DNA from: Brevibacterium sp. JSBI002
Lineage (GTDB): Bacteria; Actinomycetota; Actinomycetes; Actinomycetales; Brevibacteriaceae
Length of the DNA: 64,000 nt
Direction of reading: 5' to 3'
Assembly (NCBI RefSeq): GCF_026013965.1
Contig: NZ_CP110341.1
Span: 3,162,001-3,226,000 of the forward strand
How positions within the stretch are numbered: position 1 is the stretch's first letter; every line of letters begins with the position of its first letter. Shown piece by piece: positions 1 through 7,716 of the stretch. The position numbers and the translations under genes were made by a program. A model generated the notes under the pieces. It searched no databases. It was not told the origin of the DNA and saw only the letters and a program-made list of their open reading frames with translations.

Positions 1-64
1 GGGTTGCCGCCGCCTCGGCGCAAGGAGAGCCGAAGCGCCTCGCCGAAATAATGCGCGTCACTCG

Positions 65-115
65 GTGGTCGTTTTGGTCACGCTCTGCTCAGCGGAACGT
101 GACCAAAACGACCAC
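65..115. repeat. perfect 18-bp inverted repeat (hairpin)
   Basis: Arms GTGGTCGTTTTGGTCACG at 65-82 and its exact complement at 98-115 enclose a 15-nt loop. There is no T-tract on either side. It lies in the gene-free first 294 bases. It could be a terminator for a gene left of the window or a member of a dispersed palindrome family; no second copy with this sequence was seen here. Confidence 0.7.
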
Positions 116-185
116 TTTGCGTTGGGGCGATCCGGTGCGCGATCCGGCAGGCGCCGGCGGGATTCGTCCGTGACATGTCATTGTT

Positions 186-233
186 TGGTCGATCCGCGGC
201 GTTCTGAGCTCCACAATCACCGCGGATCGACCA
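186..233 (-). terminator. 14-bp hairpin downstream of the HxlR gene
   Basis: Arms TGGTCGATCCGCGG (186-199) and its exact complement (220-233) with a 20-nt loop, about 60 bases past the stop of the leftward HxlR gene. There is no U-tract, so it would be an actinobacterial I-shaped terminator. The rest of 1-294 holds no convincing gene, only the hairpin at 65-115 and one copy of the CCGCCTCGGCG word at 10-20. Confidence 0.5.
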
Positions 234-294
234 GAGAATGCACCCTCCCGGACGATCCGCCCCGCGGTTCTCTCACCGCAGGAGCCATCGGTGC

Positions 295-948
295 CTATTT
301 CTCTCGCGCCGCGTTGCCGTTATCGTCATCGAGAGGTGCGCGGAAGGCGCGAACGAACTCAGTCAGCAGCGACTCGTCCCCGTCGACGGATACCGTCCCG
401 GCAGCCACGGCCGTCTCCGCATCACCATCAGCAAGGAGGCCCCGCAGACCCTGGCCGCTGATGAACAGCTGCGCGGTCGGATCGGCGCCTTCGGCCACGT
501 TCACGCCCGACTCATCCACTTCAGCATGAGCGACCGCTGGGCAGGCCGTCACTTCCACCTTGAAAGCCCGCACCTTCGCCTCGGTGCGAGAGGTGAGCAA
601 CGCGGCGGCCAAGGAACTGTCGGTCGGAATCTCACCCTCACGTGCCTCAAGCATGCGCCGTGATCCCCAGCGACCGAGTTCGATGAGCACCGGACCGAGT
701 TCCGAACCGTAGTCGCTGAGGCAGTAGACCACACTGCGCCCGTCGATGCTGCGCTCGAGAATTCCTGCTGCTTCGAGTTCGCGCAATCGCGTGGTCAGGA
801 GGTTCGAGGGAATTCCGGGGTTTCCCTGCCGAAGCTCGTTGAAGCGCTTGGAACCGACGAGGAGATCGCGGAGGATGATGAGCGACCATCGCTCCCCCAG
901 CACCTCGGCTGCCCGAGCAAGACCGCAGAACTGTCCGTACGATTTCAT
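295..948 (-). CDS. HxlR-family winged-helix regulator with C-terminal SCP2-like domain
   Basis: Predicted cytoplasmic transcription factor of 217 aa. The N-terminal ~100 residues match the HxlR winged helix: the opening MKSYGQFCGLARAAEVLGER, then RWSLIILRDLL, and the SNLLTTRLRELEAAGILER recognition region. The C-terminal ~110 residues, with a short SGQGLRGLLADGD segment, resemble the sterol-carrier-like domain attached to some actinobacterial HxlR proteins. I start at 948 because family members begin MKSYGQFC; an upstream ATG at 960 would add four residues, and neither has a clear Shine-Dalgarno. It is divergent from the reductase gene at 1114, with AGTTCACT repeats between them that could be its operator. 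Family assignment is firm; ligand and targets are unknown. Confidence 0.85.
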   Translation of the reverse strand: MKSYGQFCGLARAAEVLGERWSLIILRDLLVGSKRFNELRQGNPGIPSNLLTTRLRELEAAGILERSIDGRSVVYCLSDYGSELGPVLIELGRWGSRRMLEAREGEIPTDSSLAAALLTSRTEAKVRAFKVEVTACPAVAHAEVDESGVNVAEGADPTAQLFISGQGLRGLLADGDAETAVAAGTVSVDGDESLLTEFVRAFRAPLDDDNGNAAREK

Positions 949-969
949 GCTTGACAGCATAGCAATGTG

Positions 970-1005
970 AGTTCACTATTGAAACCACAGTTCACTTTCT
1001 GAACT
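970..1005. promoter_or_regulatory. candidate HxlR operator between divergent genes
   Basis: AGTTCACT occurs at 970-977 and again at 989-996 (19-bp period). The second copy forms an inverted repeat AGTTC-N7-GAACT ending at 1005. Position between a divergent HxlR gene and its neighbour is typical of an autoregulatory operator. Inferred from position and symmetry only. Confidence 0.5.
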
Positions 1006-1113
1006 TAAACGGATATCGGGATTCACGGCCCGCACGAAACACATGAGCCCACATAGAGCGCAATGGTCCGCATGAAGCTCAAACCCCGCCCGACACTCAA
1101 TGAGGAGATCGCC

Positions 1114-1674
1114 ATGCCACGCACAGTCATCGCCGCACTGTTCCAGTCACTCGACGGGATCGCATCCGATCCGTTCAACTTCCAATTCGACTCCTTCGAC
1201 CAGGAGATGGGCGAATGGATGACCACGGCCATCGGAGGAGTCGACGACTGCATCCTCGGCCGGGTCACCTACCAGGAGTGGGAGAACCACTGGCCGAACC
1301 ACACGGAAGGCGAGGACGCACCGTTCGCGAACTTCATCAACTCGACTCCCAAGCACATCGCCTCGACGACGCTGTCGCAGCCTGACCTCAAGTGGGAGAA
1401 CTCGACACTCATCCGGTGCGACCTCGTTGACTTCGTCCGCGATCTCAAAGCCGGCGAAGGCGGCAAGATCGCCATCGAGGGTTCGATGTCGATCGTCCGT
1501 CAGATCGTCGAAGCGAACCTCGTCGACGAACTGACGGTGGCCATCCACCCGGTCGTCGCCGGCAGCGGTCGGTCCCTCTTCGAGGGCGGAACGACGACGA
1601 GGCTGGCGCTCAAAGACGTGCAGCGCACCAGCAAGGGCAACCTGTTGGCTACGTACGGTCCGTTCGCCGGCTGA
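1114..1674 (+). CDS. RibD C-terminal / dihydrofolate-reductase-like protein
   Basis: A 186-aa soluble protein of the RibD_C/DHFR-like superfamily, NAD(P)H-dependent reductases of mostly unknown substrate common in actinobacteria. Visible features are the opening strand TVIAALFQSLDGIA, the CILGRVTYQEW segment, IEGSMSIVRQIVEANLVDEL and IHPVVAGSGRSLFEGG, all in family order. The start at 1114 has an AGGAG seven bases upstream; an in-frame ATG at 1063 would add 17 poor residues. It is divergently paired with the HxlR regulator, suggesting it is the regulated target. Followed immediately by a long inverted repeat. It is not the folA housekeeping enzyme. Confidence 0.8.
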   Translation: MPRTVIAALFQSLDGIASDPFNFQFDSFDQEMGEWMTTAIGGVDDCILGRVTYQEWENHWPNHTEGEDAPFANFINSTPKHIASTTLSQPDLKWENSTLIRCDLVDFVRDLKAGEGGKIAIEGSMSIVRQIVEANLVDELTVAIHPVVAGSGRSLFEGGTTTRLALKDVQRTSKGNLLATYGPFAG

Positions 1675-1675
1675 T

Positions 1676-1733
1676 CCTGTGGGTGGATCCTCCTCGACAT
1701 CGATGCCGTTGTCCAGGTGGATCCACCCACAGG
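1676..1733. repeat. long inverted repeat, copy 1 of a two-member family
   Basis: Perfect 15-bp arms CCTGTGGGTGGATCC (1676-1690) and complement (1719-1733) around a 28-nt loop whose ends pair further (CCTCGAC with GTCCAGG, 6 of 7). It begins one base after the reductase stop, so it may terminate that gene. A second copy with the same arm core and the same 28-nt loop length is at 43266-43327. Not a simple Rho-independent terminator, as no T-tract follows. Confidence 0.8.
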
Positions 1734-1856
1734 AGACATCACGGATACCGAAGGGACCGTTCAGGAAGGCGCTGCCGAAATACTTCGCCCGTCGGCCATC
1801 CGAATCGGCATCTGCTCCGAATCACCGATACCAGCCACCTTTGGGAAAGGAACGTC

Positions 1857-2315
1857 ATGAATATCTCGATGTCGTCACAGTCGCCCGCCGCTGCACGCGG
1901 TGCGCGTTCGCAGGTGCAGATGGTCTCCGGGCTCTTCGGTGCAGTGTTCCTGCTCGTGGGCATACTCGGATTCGTCCCGGGCATCACCGCGAATCTCAGC
2001 TCGATCAGCTTCGCCGGACACCACACCGACGCGGCGCTGCTCGGCCTCTTCCAGGTCACAGTGCTCCACAACATCGTCCACCTGCTCTTCGGAGTCGTCG
2101 GGATGCTCGGACTGCGGTCGCGTGCACTGGCGAAGAACTACCTCGTCGTCGGCGGAATCATCTATGCGGTGCTGTGGATCTACGGAATGGTGATTCCGAT
2201 GGAGTCGATGGGCAACTTCGTCGGGCTCAACACCGCCGACAACTGGCTGCACTTCGTCCTCGCCGCGGCCATGATCACCACCGGCATCGTCTTCGGGCGG
2301 AAGCCTCGGGGCTGA
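1857..2315 (+). CDS. DUF4383 membrane protein
   Basis: A 152-aa integral membrane protein with about four hydrophobic helices after a short Ser/Ala-rich N-terminus. Segments such as VSGLFGAVFLLVGILGFVPG, the HNIVHLLFGVVGMLGLRS helix and LNTADNWLHFVLAAAMITTG match the DUF4383 family, which has no known biochemical role. The ATG at 1857 is preceded by GGAAAGGAA. The upstream 120 bases contain the inverted repeat and probably the promoter. It converges on the PiT gene with only four bases between stops. Confidence 0.85.
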   Translation: MNISMSSQSPAAARGARSQVQMVSGLFGAVFLLVGILGFVPGITANLSSISFAGHHTDAALLGLFQVTVLHNIVHLLFGVVGMLGLRSRALAKNYLVVGGIIYAVLWIYGMVIPMESMGNFVGLNTADNWLHFVLAAAMITTGIVFGRKPRG

Positions 2316-2319
2316 ATCG

Positions 2320-3333
2320 TCAGAGTCCGACGGAGGCCTTGACGATCCACCCGAGCACCACGGCCAACAGCGCGGCGGCCGGGATCGTCAGGAGCCAGAC
2401 GGCGAACATCGGCACGAAGTACCGGGCCCTGGCGTGGCCCTTGCGCCCGGCGTATTGGGTGCCGAGGATCGATGATCCGAGGACGAAGGTCAGCGACACC
2501 GGGACCCTCATGATCAGGGCCGCGGTGTACATGAGGATTGTGGCCGCGCCGTCGGCGATGGAGGATTTGAGCGGGTCGAGGCGGACCATGCGCACGGACA
2601 GCGTCTGGACCACTCGCCACCCGCTCAGTCCCGTGCCCAGAGCCAGTGCCGCGGCGATGAGGAGGCGCACCGGCCAGGAGATCTCGACTATGGACAGCCC
2701 ATCGTGCGGAGTCGCCTCGACGGCGAGGATCCCGACCATGACCAAGGCCGCCACCTTCTGCGCGTCCTGGACTCCGTGGACGAGCGACAGGGCCGCCGTG
2801 AGCACCGAATCGACCATCCGCGCACCGCGGAACAGCGGTTTCGGCGGGGTGGACGCGAGAGTCTTCGACAGGATGAGCGTGAGCACCCACGCCAGGATGA
2901 ACCCCAGGATGGGTGAGAGAACCAGCGGCCACACCACGGAGTCCATCGCCTCACCGGTGTTGACCGAGAAGCCGAATACGATTCCCGCGCCGAGCAGCCC
3001 GCCGATGAGACAGTGGGTCGACGACACCGGCAGGGCCAGATAGTAGGTGAACAGGCTCCACGCCGTCGCCGCCACGAAAGCGATGATGAGGCTGGTGAGG
3101 ATGAGATCGGCAGACCCGGAGAAGAGCACGATCTGGTTGGCCACGACGATGGCGATGCCCTCACCGAGGAGCGCGCCGATGAAGTTGAAGATGACGGCCA
3201 GGCTGAGCGCCCAGCCCGGACGCATCGCTCGTCCGACGACCGCGTTGCCGACGGTCAGGGCGGCGTCGTGGAATCCGTTCGAGCCGGCGAAGATCACCGC
3301 GGCGATGACGACTGCCGCCAGGAGCAGCTCCAC
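2320..3333 (-). CDS. PiT-family low-affinity inorganic phosphate permease
   Basis: A 337-aa inner-membrane phosphate transporter (PF01384), moving Pi with metal or H+/Na+. Both signature repeats are present: the GSNGFHDAALTVGNAVV motif near residues 18-34 in the first half and the LVHGVQDAQKVAA motif near the middle, with PVSSTHCLIGGLLGAG between. About ten hydrophobic helices are visible. It follows the DUF47 gene with a 3-nt gap on the same strand, the usual actinobacterial pit arrangement in which the PhoU-like partner is thought to modulate the permease. No second pit gene is nearby. Family call is secure; ion coupling is not shown. Confidence 0.93.
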   Translation of the reverse strand: MELLLAAVVIAAVIFAGSNGFHDAALTVGNAVVGRAMRPGWALSLAVIFNFIGALLGEGIAIVVANQIVLFSGSADLILTSLIIAFVAATAWSLFTYYLALPVSSTHCLIGGLLGAGIVFGFSVNTGEAMDSVVWPLVLSPILGFILAWVLTLILSKTLASTPPKPLFRGARMVDSVLTAALSLVHGVQDAQKVAALVMVGILAVEATPHDGLSIVEISWPVRLLIAAALALGTGLSGWRVVQTLSVRMVRLDPLKSSIADGAATILMYTAALIMRVPVSLTFVLGSSILGTQYAGRKGHARARYFVPMFAVWLLTIPAAALLAVVLGWIVKASVGL

Positions 3334-3336
3334 GGA

Positions 3337-3957
3337 CTACGACTCCTTGATTGCGATGGCTGCGACGACCTTGCCGAGTTCGGTGAACCCGTGGGCGGCC
3401 CGGACGAAAGCCTGCCCGAGTTGGGACACGGCCGCCATATAGGTCAGTCCCCGTTTGGAGTTCGGCACCGCGTCCGACATCCGCCACTGCAGGCTCTCGA
3501 CCTGGTAAGTCAGCCGGTTGATCGCGTCGACGTAGTCCCACTGGTCGAGCTTGCCCGGCAGCCGGGTGATCATCCGCGAGGTGTGATCAGTCTGATTCGA
3601 CAGTACGGCCAGGGTCTCGGGAACGCCGGAGGGCAGCGGGTCGAAGGCTCCGGAGGCGAGAACGTAACCGACTCCGTGCAGCCGGTGGCAGATATCGCGC
3701 ATATGGTGGCTGAGCAGGTACAGGTCGTTGCGGTCGAACGGGGTGATGTAGTTCTCGCGCAGTGCGCGGAGCATCGCGCCCATGTCCTCATCGGCTCTGT
3801 CCCCGATTTCGCGGAGGCGGTCGGCGACGTCGCGTCGTTCGCTGATTTCGATTCCGGAGAGTTCAGCGAGCACCAGGTTGCACTGGCGCATCTGAGAGAC
3901 GAGATCGGACAACCGCTCATAGAACACCTTGTCCTGCGGTACCCGCTTGAGCCGCAT
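3337..3957 (-). CDS. DUF47 / PhoU-like phosphate-transport accessory protein
   Basis: A 206-aa soluble, almost entirely helical protein of the DUF47 (PhoU_div) family, which partners PiT permeases. Heptad-like acidic and basic helices (FYERLSDLVSQMRQCNLVLA, NDLYLLSHHMRDICHRLHGV, MSDAVPNSKRG) are typical, and conserved Asp/Glu/His residues in this family bind metal clusters. Start at 3957 has GGAGGAG six bases upstream; a longer in-frame start at 4002 would add an atypical peptide. It is the first gene of a two-gene operon with the PiT permease and is preceded by a strongly foldable leader (4022-4126). Confidence 0.9.
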   Translation of the reverse strand: MRLKRVPQDKVFYERLSDLVSQMRQCNLVLAELSGIEISERRDVADRLREIGDRADEDMGAMLRALRENYITPFDRNDLYLLSHHMRDICHRLHGVGYVLASGAFDPLPSGVPETLAVLSNQTDHTSRMITRLPGKLDQWDYVDAINRLTYQVESLQWRMSDAVPNSKRGLTYMAAVSQLGQAFVRAAHGFTELGKVVAAIAIKES

Positions 3958-4021
3958 GCTCTCCTCCTGCCCGGGGCCCGGACAAGCCGGACGAATATGC
4001 ATGATGCCTCAATGATATGTG

Positions 4022-4126
4022 CCGGACGCTGAACCGAGAGCGCCTCTCGGCGGAAGGCCGCTCGAAGCGGCTGAATTTGGAGCCCGGGGCTTCAGCGATC
4101 CAGCGTCCGGTGGCCCGAAGGCCACC
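4022..4126 (-). ncRNA. structured leader RNA candidate upstream of the phosphate-transport operon
   Basis: Read leftward, the DNA first forms a 7-bp hairpin with a UUCG tetraloop (GGTGGCC/GGCCACC, 4126-4109). A 10-bp stem then pairs CCGGACGCTG (4110-4101) with CAGCGTCCGG (4031-4022). Inside that closing stem are hairpins at 4081-4091, 4057-4071 (GCCGCT/AGCGGC) and 4034-4050 (CCGAGAG/CTCTCGG), giving a multibranch junction. The C(UUCG)G loop favours the leftward strand, which runs into DUF47 at 3957. A weak -10, TATCGT, lies at 4136-4131. I recognise no known riboswitch class. A DNA-level role or a convergent terminator remains possible. Confidence 0.45.
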
Positions 4127-4223
4127 CCCTACGATACTCGGTCATGTTCATGAATCCACCGCCGAGGCGGCTCTTCGTCCGTTGAGAATCTCACAGTCGA
4201 TCACGTGGTCGGGTGGGAATAAC

Positions 4224-4241
4224 CGGTCCCGACGGGGACCG
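4224..4241 (-). terminator. hairpin downstream of the 4298-4885 gene
   Basis: CGGTCCC (4224-4230), a 4-nt loop and GGGACCG (4235-4241) form a compact GC hairpin about 60 bases past the stop of the leftward gene. No T-tract follows. Confidence 0.4.
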
Positions 4242-4297
4242 CGCTCATTCGATCGGGTGGGGCCGCCTCGGCGAATGAATTGCCTGTGGACCGAAGA

Positions 4298-4885
4298 TCA
4301 GTCGAGGCTGCCTCGGCGATGGGCGACCGCGGCGTCGGAGAGGTCTTGGGAGAGCTGCCGCAGGCGGGCGGCGGTGTCGCGGTCGTCGGTGCCGGATGCG
4401 CAGATGCCGACGAAGGCGGCGGCCCGCAGCAAGGCGATGACGACGTCGCCGCGGAAGGCCCCGACGAGGATCTCATCGATCGCGTGGGCCACCTCGTCGG
4501 GCCCGGCGGGCAGTTCGACTCCGGCGAGGATCTCGTCGTAGCCGATGCCTTCGGTGATGCGGCGTTGTCCGTCGGCGAACATTTCGGAGAGTTCGCGGGG
4601 TGCGGTTCTGATCCACTGGCGCAGGGCGTAGAGGCGCCACAGTGCGCCGGGCGCGGAGACGGCGGGAGCGGCGGACCACATTTCGGCGATGATCTCGAAG
4701 CCGATGTCATCGGCGAGTTCGACGAATCGCCTGGTGGCCGCCTCGTCGCGGTTGCCGTCTGCATCACCGAGGAGCAGTGCCGCGGTGGCGTGCGAGGTCT
4801 CCGAGCGGGCGACGGGGTCGTCGGCGGCACCGACGGCATCGAGGTCGGCCAGGGGAACGGGACGATGGAATGCGCGCTGTGACAT
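4298..4885 (-). CDS. conserved actinobacterial hypothetical protein
   Basis: A 195-aa soluble helical protein. The opening SQRAFHRPVPLADLDAV and the segments PGALWRLYALRQWIRTAP and AFRGDVVIALLRAAAFVGIC remind me of a conserved actinobacterial family sometimes misnamed as an RNA polymerase beta subunit. No catalytic motif, signal peptide or membrane segment is visible. The ATG at 4885 lacks a clear ribosome-binding site. It is transcribed away from the EcsC-like gene at 5061. Function unknown. Confidence 0.75.
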   Translation of the reverse strand: MSQRAFHRPVPLADLDAVGAADDPVARSETSHATAALLLGDADGNRDEAATRRFVELADDIGFEIIAEMWSAAPAVSAPGALWRLYALRQWIRTAPRELSEMFADGQRRITEGIGYDEILAGVELPAGPDEVAHAIDEILVGAFRGDVVIALLRAAAFVGICASGTDDRDTAARLRQLSQDLSDAAVAHRRGSLD

Positions 4886-5060
4886 GGTCTGGGCAGTCTA
4901 GTCCCCCGGGGCATGCGGGGACTAGGACGTGGAGCACATTCGGGCTTTCGCCGCACGGTCAGCTTCTGCTCCCCGGACTCACAACGGGGGCTATTAAACT
5001 GGCCGAAGATTCGTGTCTGCGACCCGCAGTCGCGAGTGACCGAAACGAGGAGGAACTCTC

Positions 5061-5999
5061 GTGGCAAAATCATCAGTGGCGAAGAAGGGCCTCGACAAGG
5101 CTGCGAAGCTGGCAGTCAATGACGATGGCACCCTCAATCCCCGCGCCCAGTCGATGTTGTCGCGTCTGCTGTCCGTGCAGCGGCCCGTCGCGCTGGCATA
5201 TGTGCGCAGTCTGCGCCGCCGGCATCCGGATGCGACCCCCGAAGAGCTCATCAAGATCATTCGTCGGCACTATCTGACCCTGACGACCTCGGGCGGTGCC
5301 GCAGTCGGTGCGACCGCTGCCGTCCCTGGCCTGGGCACGACCGCGGCACTGGGTGTCGCCGGTGTTGAGACCGCTGGATTCCTGGAGGGAACCGCGCTGT
5401 TCGCGCAGGCGATCTCGGAGATCCACGGACTGCCGGTCGCCGATGCCAAACGGGCGAATGCCCTGGTGCTCGGCCTGATGCTGGGCAAGGACGGGAAGAA
5501 CCTCGTCCAGAAGTTCAGCAAGCAGAACGGCGGAGTGGAGTCGATGTTCGGCAGCTGGGGTGCCACCGTGACCAAGCAGCTGCCCGCTCCCCTGGTCGAT
5601 CTGCTGGTGCGCAAGCTGCGCAAGACCTTCATCCGCAAGTTCGCCACCCGTGTCGGCGGTTCGCTGGTCGGACGTCTGCTGCCCTTCGGCGTCGGTGCCG
5701 TCATCGGTGCCATCGTCAACGGGCAGATGGCCCGCAAGGTCGCAGCGGAGTCGACAGAGGCCTTCGGTGCCGCGCCGACGATCTTCCCGATCGAGACCGA
5801 CCCCGAATACGTTGCCCCGAAGAAGGACCACAAGCTGCTGTCGAACCTGAAATACGTTTCGGCGCTGCTCGGTAAGCTGAAGAAGAACAAGGCGATCGAG
5901 TCCTCTGTCATCGAACCCACGGATCCCGAGGAGCTTGAGGCCCCGGACGGTCTGCCTCGTACGTACACCGCTGAGGATCGGCGCGGACTGGAGAAGTGA
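5061..5999 (+). CDS. EcsC-like conserved protein with Gly/Ala-rich hydrophobic segments
   Basis: A 312-aa protein with a basic N-terminus, a Gly/Ala hydrophobic stretch around residues 75-105 (AAVPGLGTTAALGVAGVETA), a second one near 215-235 (LPFGVGAVIGAIVNG) and a charged C-terminus. This layout resembles EcsC-related actinobacterial proteins, thought to be membrane-peripheral; the role is unknown. Start GTG at 5061 follows AGGAGGA at good spacing. A -10-like TATTAA occurs at 4992-4997. It precedes tRNA-Lys by about 140 bases, but the tRNA has its own promoter. Confidence 0.7.
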   Translation: MAKSSVAKKGLDKAAKLAVNDDGTLNPRAQSMLSRLLSVQRPVALAYVRSLRRRHPDATPEELIKIIRRHYLTLTTSGGAAVGATAAVPGLGTTAALGVAGVETAGFLEGTALFAQAISEIHGLPVADAKRANALVLGLMLGKDGKNLVQKFSKQNGGVESMFGSWGATVTKQLPAPLVDLLVRKLRKTFIRKFATRVGGSLVGRLLPFGVGAVIGAIVNGQMARKVAAESTEAFGAAPTIFPIETDPEYVAPKKDHKLLSNLKYVSALLGKLKKNKAIESSVIEPTDPEELEAPDGLPRTYTAEDRRGLEK

Positions 6000-6056
6000 G
6001 CCGCGGGGCTTCGCCGGGACGGAGTCGACGGGCTCCTCTCGACGGCAGGCCCTGGT

Positions 6057-6086
6057 TTGAGTAATTCGGCCGCGAAGCTCTACTAT
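6057..6086 (+). promoter_or_regulatory. promoter of tRNA-Lys
   Basis: TTGAGT (6057-6062), 18-bp spacer and TACTAT (6081-6086), placed 55 bases before the tRNA: a good housekeeping-sigma match. Confidence 0.65.
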
Positions 6087-6141
6087 TGGTTCGTCTCCAT
6101 CATGCGTCAGCAGGCCTGTGTCCTGCGCTTGTGATGGGGCG

Positions 6142-6214
6142 GGGCCTCTAGCTCAGTTGGTAGAGCAGCGGACTTTTAATCCGCGGGTCGTGGGTTCGAT
6201 CCCCACGGGGCCCA
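6142..6214 (+). tRNA. tRNA-Lys (anticodon TTT)
   Basis: A 73-nt cloverleaf with acceptor GGGCCTC pairing GGGGCCC (one G-T pair), D-arm GCTCAGTTGGTAGAGC, anticodon loop CTTTTAA giving TTT, T-arm GTGGGTTCGATCCCCAC and discriminator A at 6214. CCA is not encoded. It is flanked by its own promoter and a terminator at 6237. The DNA to the right is decayed and less gene-dense, but I see no duplicated tRNA end that would mark an attachment site. Confidence 0.96.
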
Positions 6215-6236
6215 CCCAGCCTGAACAGGAATGATG

Positions 6237-6265
6237 CACCCCCGAAGCTCACCGCTTCGGGGGTG
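6237..6265 (+). terminator. terminator of tRNA-Lys
   Basis: Perfect 12-bp stem CACCCCCGAAGC / GCTTCGGGGGTG with a 5-nt loop, followed by TGTCATTTCT. Confidence 0.85.
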
Positions 6266-6368
6266 TGTCATTTCTGACAGGCAATCAGCTGCAGCCGTGC
6301 ACCGAGAGTGGAGCGGTTATCGCTATAACCCTGGCCGACCAGAGACCACCGCCTCAGTGACAACTACC

Positions 6369-6947
6369 TCACGGCCAACAACAGCTGAGTGGCAACGTCA
6401 GGCAACCGTCGACACGTCGGCGAACTGGTCTATTCCTCGCCGACTGAGCCAACCACTTCGGAGTTTGCGGTCGCCAATGTGCCATCTCCTTGAGGAGGAA
6501 ACCGGGTTCTTCGCTGACGATGAGTGATTCGTGAAACCGCAATGAGATGAAGCCGCTCGCTACCATCTGATCGACCATCGCCAACGGCCGCCAGAAACCG
6601 CCTACGTCATATAAGGCGATGGGCTTAGCATGCAGGCCCAGTTGCTACCTCGAAAAGTTCTTCAAACGTCCCCGCACCACCGGGCAGGGCAACGAAACCA
6701 TCGGCCAGTTCCGCCATCCGGCTCTTGCGAGCGTGCATGTCGGCAACGACGTCGAGCCGCGTGAGTCCCGAATGTTCGATCTCGCCGTCGACAAGGCTTT
6801 GGGGAATCACTCCGTGGACAGAGCCTCCAGCAGCCAGCGCAGAGTCAGCCACGCCTCCCATCAATCGGTGCCCCGCTTCCGGACGGTGAGAATACGGCCG
6901 GATTCGTCACGGAAGACGACCGCACTGACGAGGACCGGATCGGACAC
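6369..6947 (-). pseudogene. deletion scar: NUDIX hydrolase 5' end fused to a broken LOG-family gene
   Basis: Leftward from GTG 6947 (AAGGAG upstream) are 28 codons of a NUDIX N-terminus ([20 protein letters not shown]...) ending in TGA. They join directly, in another frame, to the interior of a LOG/TIGR00730 phosphoribohydrolase: [20 protein letters not shown], then [20 protein letters not shown], then the PGGAGTFEE motif (6864-6625). A deletion of about ten bases just after FEVAT near 6630 shifts the frame. The C-terminus then resumes as PLAMVDQMVASGFISLRFHE and runs to about 6370. So the NUDIX 3' part and the LOG 5' part (YGGG region) are gone. Neither product can be functional. Confidence 0.8.
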
Positions 6948-7444
6948 GAGTCTCCTTACCTAAGTAGACGCCTGTGCATGTGAAATCGAGATTCGAGACT
7001 ACGATTGCCGACTAGGTCGAACCGACTGGGGCCTTGATTCTTCGCTGCCGCTGATTCGGCCTCAATGCCCGTCCCTCGCCCCTGGAGACTCAGACGAGTG
7101 TCAAGGCTGTCGTCGGTCACGCTTCAGTCGGCAATGTCTTTCGCATTTCGTCATCAGCATCACCTGTAGGTCTCCAGGTGATGCCAAAAGAGTTCTTATC
7201 TAAGGAGTCGTCCAATCCTGAACAGCCGCTCAGACAGGGATTGAGTCGCATAATAGGTGCCACTACCACCTACTGCTAGAGACTGACGGGCGAAACATTG
7301 AGTGTCGAGGATGTGCAGGTGTTTATCTGAATCCTCAACGCGATTGCCGATCCGACCCGACCGCGGCTGAGGGTCCCGCAGCAGTGTTTCCGAACGACCG
7401 CCAGTCGGATCAACACCCAGACAAAGACAAGTCCAGCAATACCT
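6948..7444. other. gene-free 0.5-kb stretch
   Basis: No credible coding frame. It is less GC-rich than its surroundings. The only structure seen is a 10-bp hairpin GCATCACCTG / CAGGTGATGC at 7157-7184. It lies between the NUDIX/LOG scar and a small regulator gene and looks like decayed sequence plus the promoter of the latter. Confidence 0.5.
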
Positions 7445-7714
7445 GTGATCGACTACTTAGACACCATCGAGCCCGACACTGACCACTCAGAAACAGAAGT
7501 TCACATCGTCCCCGAACTTGGCGATCTCACCCAGAAGATCAAAGAATCAAAAGAGGCGACCGCACGAGCGATAGAGCTCCAGGCTGAGGCCGGTTTGAAG
7601 AATCGGGAAATTGTGCGGGAACTTCGCGCTCAACACCTAAACGTCTCTGACGTTGCGGCAGTGCTCGAAATTTCGCGGGGCAGAGTGGCCCAACTCGAAC
7701 ACGCCCAGGGATAA
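7445..7714 (+). CDS. small helix-turn-helix protein (antitoxin-like)
   Basis: An 89-aa acidic protein. The first 30 residues are rich in Asp/Glu. Residues ~45-85 (LQAEAGLKNREIVRELRAQH followed by LNVSDVAAVLEISRGRVAQL) form a predicted helix-turn-helix. The layout recalls HicB-like antitoxins or small DNA-binding regulators, but no toxin partner is adjacent. The GTG start at 7445 has no strong ribosome-binding site. A perfect terminator follows. Lower GC and decayed neighbours hint at acquired DNA. Function not established. Confidence 0.55.
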   Translation: MIDYLDTIEPDTDHSETEVHIVPELGDLTQKIKESKEATARAIELQAEAGLKNREIVRELRAQHLNVSDVAAVLEISRGRVAQLEHAQG

Positions 7715-7716
7715 GA

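Noticed and set aside
6142..7714. Genomic island inserted at tRNA-Lys
   Set aside because: No integrase, no repeat of the tRNA 3' end and no transfer genes; only decay and one small regulator.
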